From assembly GCA_023429995.1 (NCBI GenBank), contig JAEZCE010000047.1, forward strand, positions 62,001 to 126,000: a stretch of DNA of 64,000 bases, given 5' to 3'. Position 1 is the first letter of the stretch, and each line of letters begins with the position of its first letter. Position numbers and translations under genes: made by a program. Below the pieces are notes generated by a model. It made no database searches. It had not been told where the DNA came from and worked only from the letters and a program-made list of their open reading frames with translations. Positions 1-8,854 of this stretch are shown here, piece after piece. The DNA is from Bacillota bacterium (GTDB lineage Bacteria > Bacillota > UBA4882 > UBA8346).

Positions 1-37
1 ATTGGTCGATTGCCAAAACGAAGGAAGCCATTCTTCA

Positions 38-976
38 TTACACCTCCACCATTTTTTGGGCAATGGCCGCAACATTTTCGGCAGTCAATCCATAATGGTT
101 AAATACTTCGGCAGACGTTCCGGTTACAGTGGGTTCATCCGGAATACCCAATATTTTCATCGGTACGGGTCTGTTTTGGGCTACCACCTCGGCGACAGCC
201 GCGCCCAATCCGCCATGGATATTATGTTCTTCAATGGTAATAATCCGGCCGGTTTCAGCGGCCGCTTTCAAAACAGCTTCTTCATCCAGAGGTTTCAGGG
301 TATGCATATCGACCACCCGGGCCTTGATTCCTTTTTCCTGCAAAAACATTCCGGCGTCCAAAGCGATCCGCACGGTTTCTCCCGTACCGATAATCGTTAT
401 ATCGCCGCCATCCAACAACCGGTTGGCGCGGCCCAATTGAAACGGAACGTTATCTTCGGTATATACGTCGGGAACTGCGTTCCGACCCATTCTCACATAA
501 ACAGGCCCATCATATTCGACTAATGTTTCAACCAGTTTCCGGGTCTGATAAGTATCGCAGGGCAAGACAACTGTTATTCCCGGAATCGCGCGCATCACCG
601 CAACATCCTGCAGTGAATGATGGGACGTCCCCAGGGCGCCGTAACTTACGCCACCACTCACTCCTATTAATTTAACATTGGTATGGGTATAAGCAGCATC
701 AACTTTCACCTGTTCAAGACTACGGGCTGATAGGAAACAGGCGGGTCCGCAAACAAAGGGTTTTTTATGACACGTTGCAAGCCCGGCGCCGATTCCGACC
801 GAATTCTGTTCGGCAATTCCTATTTCCACGAACTGTCGCGGCAGTTCTTCGGCAAATTTATCAAGAGTCACGGAACCTCGGGCGTCCGTCGTCAACACGA
901 TGATGTTTTTATCTTTCTTCGCCAGCTCCAAAAGAGTATCCGTGAAAATTTTCCGGCACGGCATCGTATTGGTCAT
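38..976 (-). CDS. transketolase, C-terminal subunit
   Basis: This is the pyrimidine-binding plus C-terminal half of a split transketolase (thiamine diphosphate enzyme moving two-carbon ketol units between sugar phosphates). The protein of about 312 residues begins MTNTMPCRKIFTDTLLELAK and contains the family segment EIGIAEQNSVGIGAGLA, whose Glu is expected to contact the cofactor aminopyrimidine. The ATG at 974-976 overlaps the TGA of the N-terminal subunit (ATGA), so the two are translationally coupled; a longer reading frame from 997 lacks its own SD and would lie inside the upstream gene. It is the last gene of the ribose-type ABC operon. Split transketolases occur both in central metabolism and in pentose pathways such as apulose-4-phosphate cleavage; context favours a role in using the imported sugar, but the substrate cannot be told from sequence. 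Confidence 0.93.
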   Translation of the reverse strand: MTNTMPCRKIFTDTLLELAKKDKNIIVLTTDARGSVTLDKFAEELPRQFVEIGIAEQNSVGIGAGLATCHKKPFVCGPACFLSARSLEQVKVDAAYTHTNVKLIGVSGGVSYGALGTSHHSLQDVAVMRAIPGITVVLPCDTYQTRKLVETLVEYDGPVYVRMGRNAVPDVYTEDNVPFQLGRANRLLDGGDITIIGTGETVRIALDAGMFLQEKGIKARVVDMHTLKPLDEEAVLKAAAETGRIITIEEHNIHGGLGAAVAEVVAQNRPVPMKILGIPDEPTVTGTSAEVFNHYGLTAENVAAIAQKMVEV

Positions 977-1809
977 GAGTTTGCCACCTCTTCCCATTGT
1001 TCCCTTAGTTCTTTCAAAGCTTGTTGCATTTGTTCATCACTGGGGACTCCATGGTGCCATTTGGGGACGTTCTCCATAAACGAAATTCCTTTACCTTTGG
1101 TGGTATTGGCGATTACCATGTGGGGTTTTCCCGAAACAACGGGAAGTTTTCGAAAAAGTTCAACCAGACTGGCAATATCATTCCCGGCGACTTCCCGCAC
1201 CTCCCAGCCGAAAGCTTTCCATTTATCGGCGAAAGGCTCAAGATGCATGACATTTTCCGTACTGCCGCTGATCTGCAAACGGTTACGGTCCACGATTGCG
1301 ATTAAATTATCCAATTGATAATGTCCGGCCGCCATCGCCGCTTCCCAGACCGATCCTTCCGCTTGTTCGCCGTCACCCATCAACACATAAACTTTATATG
1401 CCTTGCCATCCATTTTTCCGGCCAGCGCCATTCCAACTGCGGTCGATAATCCGTGTCCAAGGGCCCCGGAATTCATTTCAATTCCCGGGACCTTAACGGT
1501 TGGATGACCGATAAGGCGCGATTTGTACCGGCTGAAAGTTTTTAATTCTTCCTTCGGGAAAAAACCCAAATCGGCCAGGATGGCATAATATCCTTCCACA
1601 CTGTGCCCTTTACTTAATACGAAGCGATCCCGGTCATCCCATTTCGGATTTTTGGGGTCAACATTCATCATTTCATAGTATAAAGTTACCAAAATGTCTA
1701 GAGACGATAAAGCTCCGCCTGTATGGCCGGTTTTAGCGTCATAAATCATTTGAACGAGATCCATTCGACGTTCTACTGCCTTTTTCCGTAATTCCTGAAT
1801 GCTGTACAA
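973..1809 (-). CDS. transketolase, N-terminal subunit
   Basis: This 278-residue protein is the diphosphate-binding half of a split transketolase. It shows the N-terminal segment GHTGGALSSLDIL, GALGHGLSTAVGMA, and the thiamine-diphosphate motif that starts GDGEQAEGSVWEAA and ends at the Asn of IVDRN. It pairs with the C-terminal subunit, whose start overlaps this stop codon. The start is a TTG at 1807-1809 preceded by AGGGGG with about 7 nt spacing. About 100 bp separate it from the ribokinase remnant upstream. The pair sits behind a ribose-type transporter, so it probably works on the pentose or tetrose phosphate derived from the imported sugar. An apulose-4-phosphate transketolase is an alternative, but no apiose isomerase or FGGY kinase is present in the window. 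Confidence 0.93.
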   Translation of the reverse strand: MYSIQELRKKAVERRMDLVQMIYDAKTGHTGGALSSLDILVTLYYEMMNVDPKNPKWDDRDRFVLSKGHSVEGYYAILADLGFFPKEELKTFSRYKSRLIGHPTVKVPGIEMNSGALGHGLSTAVGMALAGKMDGKAYKVYVLMGDGEQAEGSVWEAAMAAGHYQLDNLIAIVDRNRLQISGSTENVMHLEPFADKWKAFGWEVREVAGNDIASLVELFRKLPVVSGKPHMVIANTTKGKGISFMENVPKWHHGVPSDEQMQQALKELREQWEEVANS

Positions 1810-1908
1810 ATGAAATCCCCCTCTCTGCTGAACGAATTAAATACGATGTTTCATACCCGTACAATCATGGTAACGAAAGCTGATTATTGATAATCCGTCA
1901 CTTTAAGT

Positions 1909-2334
1909 TTAAGAAAACGTTTCCGGTTCGTGTTTTAACAAAAACTGTACTTGTTGCATTTGCGGCATAGCGCTCTGGGCTCCTTTACCCGTTGTGGAGA
2001 GAGCTGCCGCTGCATTTGCAAAGCCGACGCATTCTTCCGGGGGTAATCCTTGAGCAAGCGCCACCGCGAAAGCGCCGTTAAAAGTATCCCCGGCGGCCGT
2101 CGTGTCGACAGTTGCCACTTTGAATCCCGGAATATAAGCAGACGGGTCTTCCCAAATCAAATAAGCGCCCTTTTTGCCGTTCTTAAGAATAACCGTTTTG
2201 ACTCCCCGGGAAAGCAGATTCAAGGCGGCGCGATACAGCTGACTTTCATCAAACGCTTCCATCCCGGTTAAAATTTGGAGTTCCGTTTCATTGGGCGTAA
2301 TATAATCAAGGAATGAATAGATACTCTCCGACAA
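1909..2334 (-). pseudogene. ribokinase-family (PfkB) kinase, 3' remnant
   Basis: The reading frame encodes only the C-terminal half (about 141 residues) of a PfkB-family sugar kinase. It has the ITPNETELQILTG segment and the catalytic anion-hole motif as TTAAGDTFNGAFA, where Asp is the expected base. Family members are about 300 residues, so roughly 150 residues with the sugar-binding lid are missing. The frame opens at an unremarkable TTG at 2332-2334, an in-frame TAA lies at 2359-2361, and the permease gene ends at 2424, so there is no room for the missing half. The remaining codons are intact, which suggests a recent internal deletion that fused the rbsC end to the kinase 3' end. Activity is unlikely. 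A complete kinase for the imported sugar must be elsewhere, or the pathway is lost. Confidence 0.8.
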
Positions 2335-2423
2335 AACACTTATCAGAGTTTTGAAGCATTATCGCGCTTCCATTGAAGCGATCTCATTTCATCAAAACCC
2401 GAGGCCTCGGCAATCCGGTTATC

Positions 2424-3491
2424 TCATGCAGCGTTTCTACTTTGTAAGGCCGCTTTCTTTTGCAAATCTCTTTGGATTTGGTCGACAACAACCGCCAGAA
2501 CAATGACAAACCCTTTGATGACCATTTGCCAAAATTCCGATACCCCCAGCATGACCATGCCGTCGCTTAAAATGCCGATCACGAACGCGCCGATGATGGT
2601 ACCGCCAATCGTTCCGATCCCTCCTGATAGCGAGGTGCCGCCCAATACCGCCGCCGCAATGGCATTCATTTCCCAGCTTTCACCGGTGGCGGGATGCGCA
2701 GCGACCAGTTGTGAGGATACGATTAATCCCACAATGGCGCAGCAAAAACCGGAAACCATATATACCAGCATGGTAATCCGTTTGACTCTGACTCCCGAGA
2801 GTTCGGCGGCGCGGGCATTTCCACCAATCGCGTAAATGTAATTTCCAATTGGTGTCTTTTTAAAAATATAGACTGCAATAATGCCAATGACAACAAGAGT
2901 CCATACCGCAAGAGGAATGCCGCAAAAAAGGCCGGAGCCGATAATCGGAAAACCCGTATTGCCCAGTTCCGGTTTACCGATTAAGTTGGGGAACGTTTCC
3001 CCACCCGAACGGATCAGGGCAAAACCACGAGCCATATACATAACACCCAATGTTGCAATGAAGGGGGGCACATGCAAACGGCTGACCAAAATTCCATTGA
3101 CAGCCCCGATCAATACCCCCAAAATCAAGGTGATCAGAATAATCACGGGCACACTAAAAAATACAGCCACGCCAAACATGGGTAAAACCAATCCTTGGTA
3201 AATCAGGCCGCCGGCGATCATCCCGGAAAGCCCCACAATCGAACCGACCGACAAATCAATACCGCCGCTGACGATGACGAAGGTCATACCAATTGCCAAC
3301 AACGCATATTGGGCAACATGTTTGGACATCATTACAAAATTGGTGGCCGATAAAAAATTAGGAGTAATGATGCTGAAAATAATAAGTAAAATGATTAATG
3401 CAATAAAAGTCCGCAGCTTCAATAACAACATTCCCAGGGTAACATTGTTATTAGACAATTTGGGTTTGACAAGCTCTTGCAGTTTAGTCAT
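2424..3491 (-). CDS. ribose-type sugar ABC transporter permease (RbsC-like)
   Basis: This 355-residue integral membrane protein of the BPD_transp_2 family forms the channel of a CUT2-class (ribose/xylose/galactose type) importer. About 8-10 hydrophobic segments are visible, starting at FIALIILLIIFSII. The diagnostic segments VSGGIDLSVGSIVGLSGM and AAAVLGGTSLSGGIGTIGGT are present, the latter being the cytoplasmic loop that contacts the ATPase. It starts at ATG 3489-3491 behind GGGGAA, 19 bp after the ATPase gene. It works with the ATPase (3511-5082) and binding protein (5905-6849). The substrate is not determined by this subunit. Confidence 0.94.
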   Translation of the reverse strand: MTKLQELVKPKLSNNNVTLGMLLLKLRTFIALIILLIIFSIITPNFLSATNFVMMSKHVAQYALLAIGMTFVIVSGGIDLSVGSIVGLSGMIAGGLIYQGLVLPMFGVAVFFSVPVIILITLILGVLIGAVNGILVSRLHVPPFIATLGVMYMARGFALIRSGGETFPNLIGKPELGNTGFPIIGSGLFCGIPLAVWTLVVIGIIAVYIFKKTPIGNYIYAIGGNARAAELSGVRVKRITMLVYMVSGFCCAIVGLIVSSQLVAAHPATGESWEMNAIAAAVLGGTSLSGGIGTIGGTIIGAFVIGILSDGMVMLGVSEFWQMVIKGFVIVLAVVVDQIQRDLQKKAALQSRNAA

Positions 3492-3510
3492 TTTAACATT
3501 CCCCTTTAAC

Positions 3511-5082
3511 TTAAACTATATTTTTCATCTTACTGGTGCCGTGACCAATCGAGGATGCCGCTACCAAGGCTTCTTCGGTAATATTCATCCCTTCAAATTC
3601 ACCGGTTATTTTTCCGTTGGACATCACGATAATCCGATCCGATATAGCCATGATTTCTTTAAGTTCCGAAGCCACGAAAATAACGCCCAAATTTTGAGCA
3701 GCCAAACGGTCCATAATCTGAAAAACGTCGGCCTTAGCCCCCACATCAATGCCGCGCGTCGGTTCATCCAGCAAAAGAACTTTAGGATTAGTGAGTAGCC
3801 CTTTACCGATGACAACTTTTTGCTGATTACCGCCGCTCAAGGAATTAATGGAAAGTTTCGGGTTGGCAACCTTAATAGCCAATTCCCGGATCATTTGGGC
3901 CACCGATTTTTCCAGCAAAGCCGTAATGAGATGGAATCCTTTGGCGTGTTGATTCATGCTGGACAAAGTAAGATTTTGCTCAATCGACATTACTTGAATC
4001 AGGCCTTCGCGCTGCCGGTCTTCGGGAATCTGTGCAAAACCCAATTTAATCTGGCAATTTACATCGTTTAGTTTGCATTTTTGATCTTCAATATAAACTT
4101 CACCCGTTGCCTCGGGATGTAAACCCATTAAAGTTTCAATGAACTCCGTCCGTCCGGCTCCGAGTAGCCCGTAGATTCCTAAAATTTCTCCAGCCCGGAG
4201 TTTCAGCGAGACGCGATCCAGAGTATAACCCCCGCCAATTCTCGGCAAGGTGAGGGATTCCGCCCGCATCAATTCCCGTTCTTTGTGAACCTGGTGAGTT
4301 TTATCAACTTTGATCGTTTCACGCCCCACCATTTGTTTAACAATCCAGGGCACATCGATATCGGCGACTTTCGTCTCAACCACTTTGTGTCCATCCCGTA
4401 AAATCGTGATATAATCACCGATCCGCTTGATTTCCTCCAAGCGGTGTGAAATATATACAATCGATACGCCTTGCCCCGTAAGCTCTTGGATGATTTTAAA
4501 CAAAACCTCCACTTCCGGAGCGCTTAGGGAAGATGTCGGTTCATCCATAATCAACACTTCCAGGTTTTGCATGGCCATCGTCTTGGCAATTTCTACAATT
4601 TGTTGCTGGCCGACCCGGAGATCGCCGACCAAGGCATCCGGAGATATTTGTTGTTCCAAATGTTCCATTAATCGTTGCGCGGCTTCAAAATGTTTTTTCT
4701 GATCAAGATGGAAACCATATTTCACGCTTTCATGGGCCATGAATATATTTTGAGCCACTGTTAAATTGGAAAATAGGTTTAATTCCTGGTGAATGATGCC
4801 GATTCCCTTCGACGTGGCATCCCGGGTACCGGCAAGGCGAATCTCCTTGCCGTTTAAAAGAATGGTCCCACTGCTCGGCAGCTCCACTCCGGCCAAAATT
4901 TTCATCAAGGTAGACTTGCCGGCGCCGTTCTCTCCAATCAAGGCATTGACTTTTCCCCTGTAGATATTAAAATCCACTTTATCCAGAGCAATGGTACCCG
5001 GATAGATTTTGGTGATATTTTTGGCAGTCAAGCAAATTGCTTCATTCTGGATCGAGTCCCCGGCGTTATCTTGATTGCTCAT
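3511..5082 (-). CDS. ribose-type sugar ABC transporter, duplicated ATPase (RbsA-like)
   Basis: This 523-residue protein has two ABC nucleotide-binding domains in tandem, as is standard for CUT2 sugar importers. The N-terminal domain has Walker A GENGAGKST, a degenerate signature LRVGQQQ and Walker B VLIMDEPTSSLS. The C-terminal domain has the atypical P-loop region GLLGAGRTEF, signature LSGGNQQK and Walker B VLLLDEPTRGIDVGAK. The asymmetry of the second P-loop is usual in this family. The ATG start at 5080-5082 follows AAGGAGGGG. It is the third gene of the operon, 11 bp after the DUF2291 lipoprotein gene. Confidence 0.95.
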   Translation of the reverse strand: MSNQDNAGDSIQNEAICLTAKNITKIYPGTIALDKVDFNIYRGKVNALIGENGAGKSTLMKILAGVELPSSGTILLNGKEIRLAGTRDATSKGIGIIHQELNLFSNLTVAQNIFMAHESVKYGFHLDQKKHFEAAQRLMEHLEQQISPDALVGDLRVGQQQIVEIAKTMAMQNLEVLIMDEPTSSLSAPEVEVLFKIIQELTGQGVSIVYISHRLEEIKRIGDYITILRDGHKVVETKVADIDVPWIVKQMVGRETIKVDKTHQVHKERELMRAESLTLPRIGGGYTLDRVSLKLRAGEILGIYGLLGAGRTEFIETLMGLHPEATGEVYIEDQKCKLNDVNCQIKLGFAQIPEDRQREGLIQVMSIEQNLTLSSMNQHAKGFHLITALLEKSVAQMIRELAIKVANPKLSINSLSGGNQQKVVIGKGLLTNPKVLLLDEPTRGIDVGAKADVFQIMDRLAAQNLGVIFVASELKEIMAISDRIIVMSNGKITGEFEGMNITEEALVAASSIGHGTSKMKNIV

Positions 5083-5093
5083 AATTCCCCTCC

Positions 5094-5798
5094 TTAGTTT
5101 TCCTTCAGCGAAATAGGAGTTAGTAAGATATCACTCGAATCCCCCACGGTAAAAACGCCGCTAAATTCGATTTCTTTCCCTTTAAAATTCGCAAATTCAA
5201 CTTTGCTTAATACCAGTTCATAAGCTTTTTTATTAAAAGAATTTCCTAATTGGGCATAGACTATCTGATTTTCAAAATCATCAAATGAAATAAAACTAAG
5301 CGAATCTCGAATGGATGAACCCTTAATAACCGGCCCGATTTGCAGGACCAAATCCTTTTTGCCATCATAGGGAAGCAAGTCAATGTCGGCAGTTCCCGCC
5401 CGTGAGGCCGTATCGACGGCAATAATCTTACCCCGGCCTTTCACTATAAAATTCCAGGGACTTCCTTCCGCATTATCTCTGATCCCAAATTGTTTCCCGG
5501 CTTCATCCGCGTTCTGCCCCATTGCCTTTAAAACTCGAGCGGCATCAACCGCTTTTTCGCTAATAAAAGGGACAACCTTTTGATCCCAAATAGAATTCAC
5601 ATAGTGATCACCATCAAAATTACTGTTCCCACCCGCACTAAAACCGCTATCTTGAGTGGACGATCCGTTTTGATCCAATTTCACCACCGTATATAATTTG
5701 CAAGCTGATAACATCATGGGCAAACTAACTATTAGTACCGCGAATATCCCAACCCGCACAGCTTTTTTCGTCAAAGTTAAAAGTGAAACTTTTTTCAT
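5094..5798 (-). CDS. DUF2291 lipoprotein of sugar ABC operon
   Basis: The protein (about 234 residues) begins with a basic/hydrophobic signal followed by the lipobox LSAC, so the mature form should be a lipid-anchored envelope protein. The remainder contains GRGKIIAVDTASRAGT and VLQIGPVIKGSSIRDSLSFI, typical of DUF2291 proteins, which recur next to ribose-type ABC transporters. The biochemical role of the family is unknown; position between binding protein and ATPase suggests an accessory to uptake. The ATG at 5796-5798 has AGGTG 6 nt upstream; a GTG at 5805-5807 is the alternative start. The gene lies downstream of a stem-loop that separates it from the binding-protein gene. Confidence 0.85.
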   Translation of the reverse strand: MKKVSLLTLTKKAVRVGIFAVLIVSLPMMLSACKLYTVVKLDQNGSSTQDSGFSAGGNSNFDGDHYVNSIWDQKVVPFISEKAVDAARVLKAMGQNADEAGKQFGIRDNAEGSPWNFIVKGRGKIIAVDTASRAGTADIDLLPYDGKKDLVLQIGPVIKGSSIRDSLSFISFDDFENQIVYAQLGNSFNKKAYELVLSKVEFANFKGKEIEFSGVFTVGDSSDILLTPISLKEN

Positions 5799-5851
5799 CA
5801 AATTCACCTACATCCCTAGAATAAAATCCAATCTTCCCTTTTCCATCAAGA

Positions 5852-5891
5852 CGGAAGCAGGGCGGTTTCTAAAAAACCATCTCTGCTTCCG
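5852..5891 (-). promoter_or_regulatory. intercistronic stem-loop after binding-protein gene
   Basis: CGGAAGCAG and CTGCTTCCG form an outer 9-bp stem with an inner GGTTT/AAACC pairing. On the minus-strand transcript no U-run follows, so it is not a typical terminator. Its place directly after the periplasmic binding protein gene suggests a stability or processing element that raises the binding protein above the other subunits. Confidence 0.6.
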
Positions 5892-5904
5892 GAAAACTTC
5901 ATGC

Positions 5905-6849
5905 TTACTTTTTCATTGCAAATGTTTCTAACTTATTTGCATTCTCTTTTGTAATAAGAATGCAATCCATTAGTTGTTTCTCTTTCAGTCCGGTGGAACC
6001 GGTCTTCAAATATTTGTCTGCTTGTTCGACCGCCATTTCAGCGATCCGGTAAGCCGGCTGAAGAGCAGTAGCCTTGATCTCGCCTCTTAAAATGGAATCC
6101 CGCACATCATTACTGCCATCAAAACCTACTACGATGACTTGACTCATACCTGCGGCTTTCAATGCGGCCATCGCACCCATAGCCATGGTGTCATTGCCGC
6201 AAATTACACCTTTGATGTTCTTGTTCGCTTGAATGATGGATTCCATTTTGGAATAAGCTTCAGTTTGGCTCCAGTTGGCGCTTTGGCGGGCTACCAGTTT
6301 TAAATCGGGATACTGGTCAATCACATCATGATAACCTTTGGAACGGATTCCGGCATTGGTATCGGATTCTTTGCCAACCAGTTCAACATAATTGCCTTTT
6401 TCACCCATAAACTTCACAAAGGCTTCACCGCCAAGTTTAGCGCCTTGATAGTTATTGGAAACAATTTGCGAAACCGCGATACCCGTGGCGTTAATTTCCC
6501 GGTCAATAAGGAAGGTAGGGATCCCAGCGGCTTTAGCGCGTTTTACCGGAGCAATCGTTGCATCGGCGCCAGCGTTATCGCAAATAACGGCGGCCGCTTT
6601 TCTGGAAATGGCGGTATCAAAAAGCTCATTTTGCTTGTTGACATCATCGTTATGAACCAGGCTTAAGGTTTGATAACCCAACGCTTTGGCTCTTGCTGCC
6701 GCGCCAACATCTTCCGATTTGAAGAAAGGATTATCGTGAGAAGGGGTAATAATGACAACCAACTTGGAAGTAGCTTTTGCAAAGCTAATTGAAGCCAACA
6801 AACCAATCACTAAAATACCAACCATCCATAAAATAGAACTTTTTTTCAA
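5905..6849 (-). CDS. ribose-type sugar-binding protein (RbsB-like)
   Basis: This 314-residue periplasmic binding protein of the Peripla_BP_4 family supplies sugar to the ABC importer. It starts with a Sec signal peptide ending near ISFAKATSK and has no lipobox cysteine, unlike most binding proteins of single-membrane Bacillota; this favours a true periplasm. Family features include the hinge and ligand region VVIITPSHDNPFF, AVICDNAGAD, FLIDREIN and VVGFDGSNDVRDSI. The start is TTG 6847-6849 with a strong AGGAGG 7 nt upstream. It is the first gene of the operon. Ribose or a related pentose is the most likely ligand by similarity, but DUF2291-linked systems may bind other sugars. Confidence 0.92.
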   Translation of the reverse strand: MKKSSILWMVGILVIGLLASISFAKATSKLVVIITPSHDNPFFKSEDVGAAARAKALGYQTLSLVHNDDVNKQNELFDTAISRKAAAVICDNAGADATIAPVKRAKAAGIPTFLIDREINATGIAVSQIVSNNYQGAKLGGEAFVKFMGEKGNYVELVGKESDTNAGIRSKGYHDVIDQYPDLKLVARQSANWSQTEAYSKMESIIQANKNIKGVICGNDTMAMGAMAALKAAGMSQVIVVGFDGSNDVRDSILRGEIKATALQPAYRIAEMAVEQADKYLKTGSTGLKEKQLMDCILITKENANKLETFAMKK

Positions 6850-7221
6850 GTGATTCCCTCCTAAATGTTTTTAGTCTACCGAATTCTGCAGATGAAACCA
6901 AAACAGTTTTCTAACCACCCCCTATCGATGATCTCCAGGATACGATTTTTTTCAGTATGATTTAAAAGGCCATCCAAATGTGATGGTTGTTCTTCGCTTT
7001 ATTCAGAATTGGGAATGTGATAAAAAAAACAAACGATCCAATAACTAAAATTATTTAAAAAGGATTGTCAAGAGATTATAAAAAATCCTTTATAATTATA
7101 ATAAGATGGTTACTTTTCATTTTTAATTATAATTCATTAATGTAAATTTTACAATATAGTAACTTAAATTATCTAAAATATTTTAGTTACTTTAGTAAAT
7201 TTTATAGACTCTTTCCCCCAT
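6850..7221. other. AT-rich intergenic region upstream of sugar operon
   Basis: No gene is seen here. The stretch is very AT-rich and must hold the promoter of the minus-strand sugar operon. One exact TTGACA (minus strand, 7066-7071) is present but has only poor -10 matches at the right distance. Near the gene, GAAAC (about 6893-6897) and GTTTTC (about 6905-6910) are loosely symmetrical and could be part of an operator; this is weak. Confidence 0.4.
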
Positions 7222-7262
7222 AAAAAAAGAGATGGTTTGGGGGTCATCCCAAACCATCTCTT
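7222..7262 (-). terminator. Rho-independent terminator of sulfatase operon
   Basis: A 14-bp stem (AGAGATGGTTTGGG with CCCAAACCATCTCT) is followed on the minus strand by a run of seven T. It lies about 70 bp after the stop of the sulfatase gene and ends the sensing/uptake/sulfatase operon before the ribose-type operon begins. Confidence 0.9.
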
Positions 7263-7334
7263 GCGGAGGCTTTCGCAAAAGCGATATATTAAATTTCTTT
7301 ATTGGTATATGCGAACCCACTCAATTCACTCTCG

Positions 7335-8828
7335 TTAGTGCAGGCCCCGAACATTAAAATCATTAATAATTCTTGCCTTTTCCAACTCAGTCATTTTACG
7401 TCCCGGCTCTTTCGAGATTAACTGTCCCTCAAGAACTGCCGGATCACTTTTTCTTTCACTTAACAACTGAATCAATTTTTTCCGCCAATTACTTAACATT
7501 TGAGGCAGAACCGACACTAAATTGTGTAATTCATCGGGATCGTCGGCAATCCGGAAAAGCAACTCACTCCCGGTGTTTTCCTCCCAAATATATTTCCAGG
7601 AGCCATCAGTGAGCATGAATAAACGCTCTCCAACTCTTCCATGTTCTCCCAAAAATACTTCCCGAACCTTCTCTTGACTCCCTTTGACCAGCGGCAGCAA
7701 ACTACAACCGTCGATTTTTCCAGGAATGCCAGCCCCGGCAATATCTAAAATCGTCGGCATGATATCCTGGAGACCGACCACCGCGCTATTGCTCTGTCCC
7801 GGAACCCATCCGGTCCCTATCAGTTGATCCAGATCACCCCGGGGCGGAGGCGTGATAATCAGAGGAACATTACAAGCACCCTTCATAAAATTGCGTTTAG
7901 CCCACAAGCCATGATCCCCCATACAGTCTCCGTGATCCGAGGTAAAGACAAACCAGGTATTATCCAGCAATCCGGCTTCACGGACGGTACCGATTATGAT
8001 ATTGATCCAGCGGTCAACTTGAGACATTAAAGCGAAATAACCACGATACGCTTGGTCGATCCGTTGAAGTGTCTGGCTCTCGCTACTCCATTCGGCGATA
8101 ATTCGTTGATGCATCAGAGGCTGATATTCTTTCTCCCAATCTCCGAATAGCGGCTCCGGCATAGTCTCTTTTTCATAAATGTACAAATCACGTAACAACG
8201 GCATAAATGGCGGATGCGGCGAGGTGAAAGAAACCCACAAAAACTGCGGCCGAGTCCAATCCCGCCGTTTAATGGCTTTACACGCCTCGCGTCCAATCCA
8301 TTCCGTCGGATGTAAATGATCGGGGAGGTGCCAGGGTCTCATGGTGATAGAATTATTGGCGATGCCGCAAGTCCAGGCTTCTCCGGGATACCCTTGTTCA
8401 GCCAGCCACTCCTCATAATCGCCATAACCGCGGTCTTCATTTTGGGTTATTCCCAAGCGACGGCCTTCTTCGCAAATTAACATGCTTTCGAAACCATGAT
8501 GATCCCGTTCCGGATAGACATGCATCTTACCAACCGCCCGAGTTTGATAACCAGCTTCCGTCATCAAACGGGGTAAAGTCTCACGCACCGGAATCTTAAA
8601 GCCTTCCTGATAATAAGTTAACCCCAGACTATGCCCGGTAAGTCCGGTTAAAATCGTCTGCCGGGCCGGAATGCATACCGGTGTCGAAGAATAACCTTGG
8701 GTAAAGCGGGTCCCCCGCGCGGCCAAAAAATCAATATGTGGAGTTTGGATCACGGGATTTCCGGAACAACCCAAAAAATCCGCCCGTAAATGGTCGCAAG
8801 TAATAAAAATAATATTAGGTTGCGGCAT
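7335..8828 (-). CDS. Cys-type sulfatase (carbohydrate sulfatase family)
   Basis: This protein of about 497 residues is an alkaline-phosphatase-superfamily sulfatase. The active-site motif is CIPARQTILTG, i.e. C-x-P-x-R, in which the Cys is converted to formylglycine by a maturase not seen in the window. Metal ligands are suggested by IFITCDHLRADFLG near the start and TSDHGDCMGDHGLW later. It has no signal peptide, so it probably removes sulfate from sugars after uptake. The chosen ATG (8826-8828) puts the family start MPQPNIIFI first and has AAGGAG 13 nt upstream; an in-frame ATG at 8850-8852 is the alternative. It ends an operon with a carbohydrate ABC importer, suggesting a sulfated glycan fragment as substrate. 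A phosphonate or phosphate monoesterase of the same fold cannot be fully excluded. Confidence 0.88.
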   Translation of the reverse strand: MPQPNIIFITCDHLRADFLGCSGNPVIQTPHIDFLAARGTRFTQGYSSTPVCIPARQTILTGLTGHSLGLTYYQEGFKIPVRETLPRLMTEAGYQTRAVGKMHVYPERDHHGFESMLICEEGRRLGITQNEDRGYGDYEEWLAEQGYPGEAWTCGIANNSITMRPWHLPDHLHPTEWIGREACKAIKRRDWTRPQFLWVSFTSPHPPFMPLLRDLYIYEKETMPEPLFGDWEKEYQPLMHQRIIAEWSSESQTLQRIDQAYRGYFALMSQVDRWINIIIGTVREAGLLDNTWFVFTSDHGDCMGDHGLWAKRNFMKGACNVPLIITPPPRGDLDQLIGTGWVPGQSNSAVVGLQDIMPTILDIAGAGIPGKIDGCSLLPLVKGSQEKVREVFLGEHGRVGERLFMLTDGSWKYIWEENTGSELLFRIADDPDELHNLVSVLPQMLSNWRKKLIQLLSERKSDPAVLEGQLISKEPGRKMTELEKARIINDFNVRGLH

Positions 8829-8854
8829 CTTTTTATTCTCACTCCTTTCCATTA

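Noticed and set aside
1911..1925. cre-like palindrome GAAAACGTTTCC near the end of the ribokinase remnant
   Set aside because: It has two mismatches to the CcpA consensus, lies in coding sequence and about 100 bp from the next start; chance is likely.
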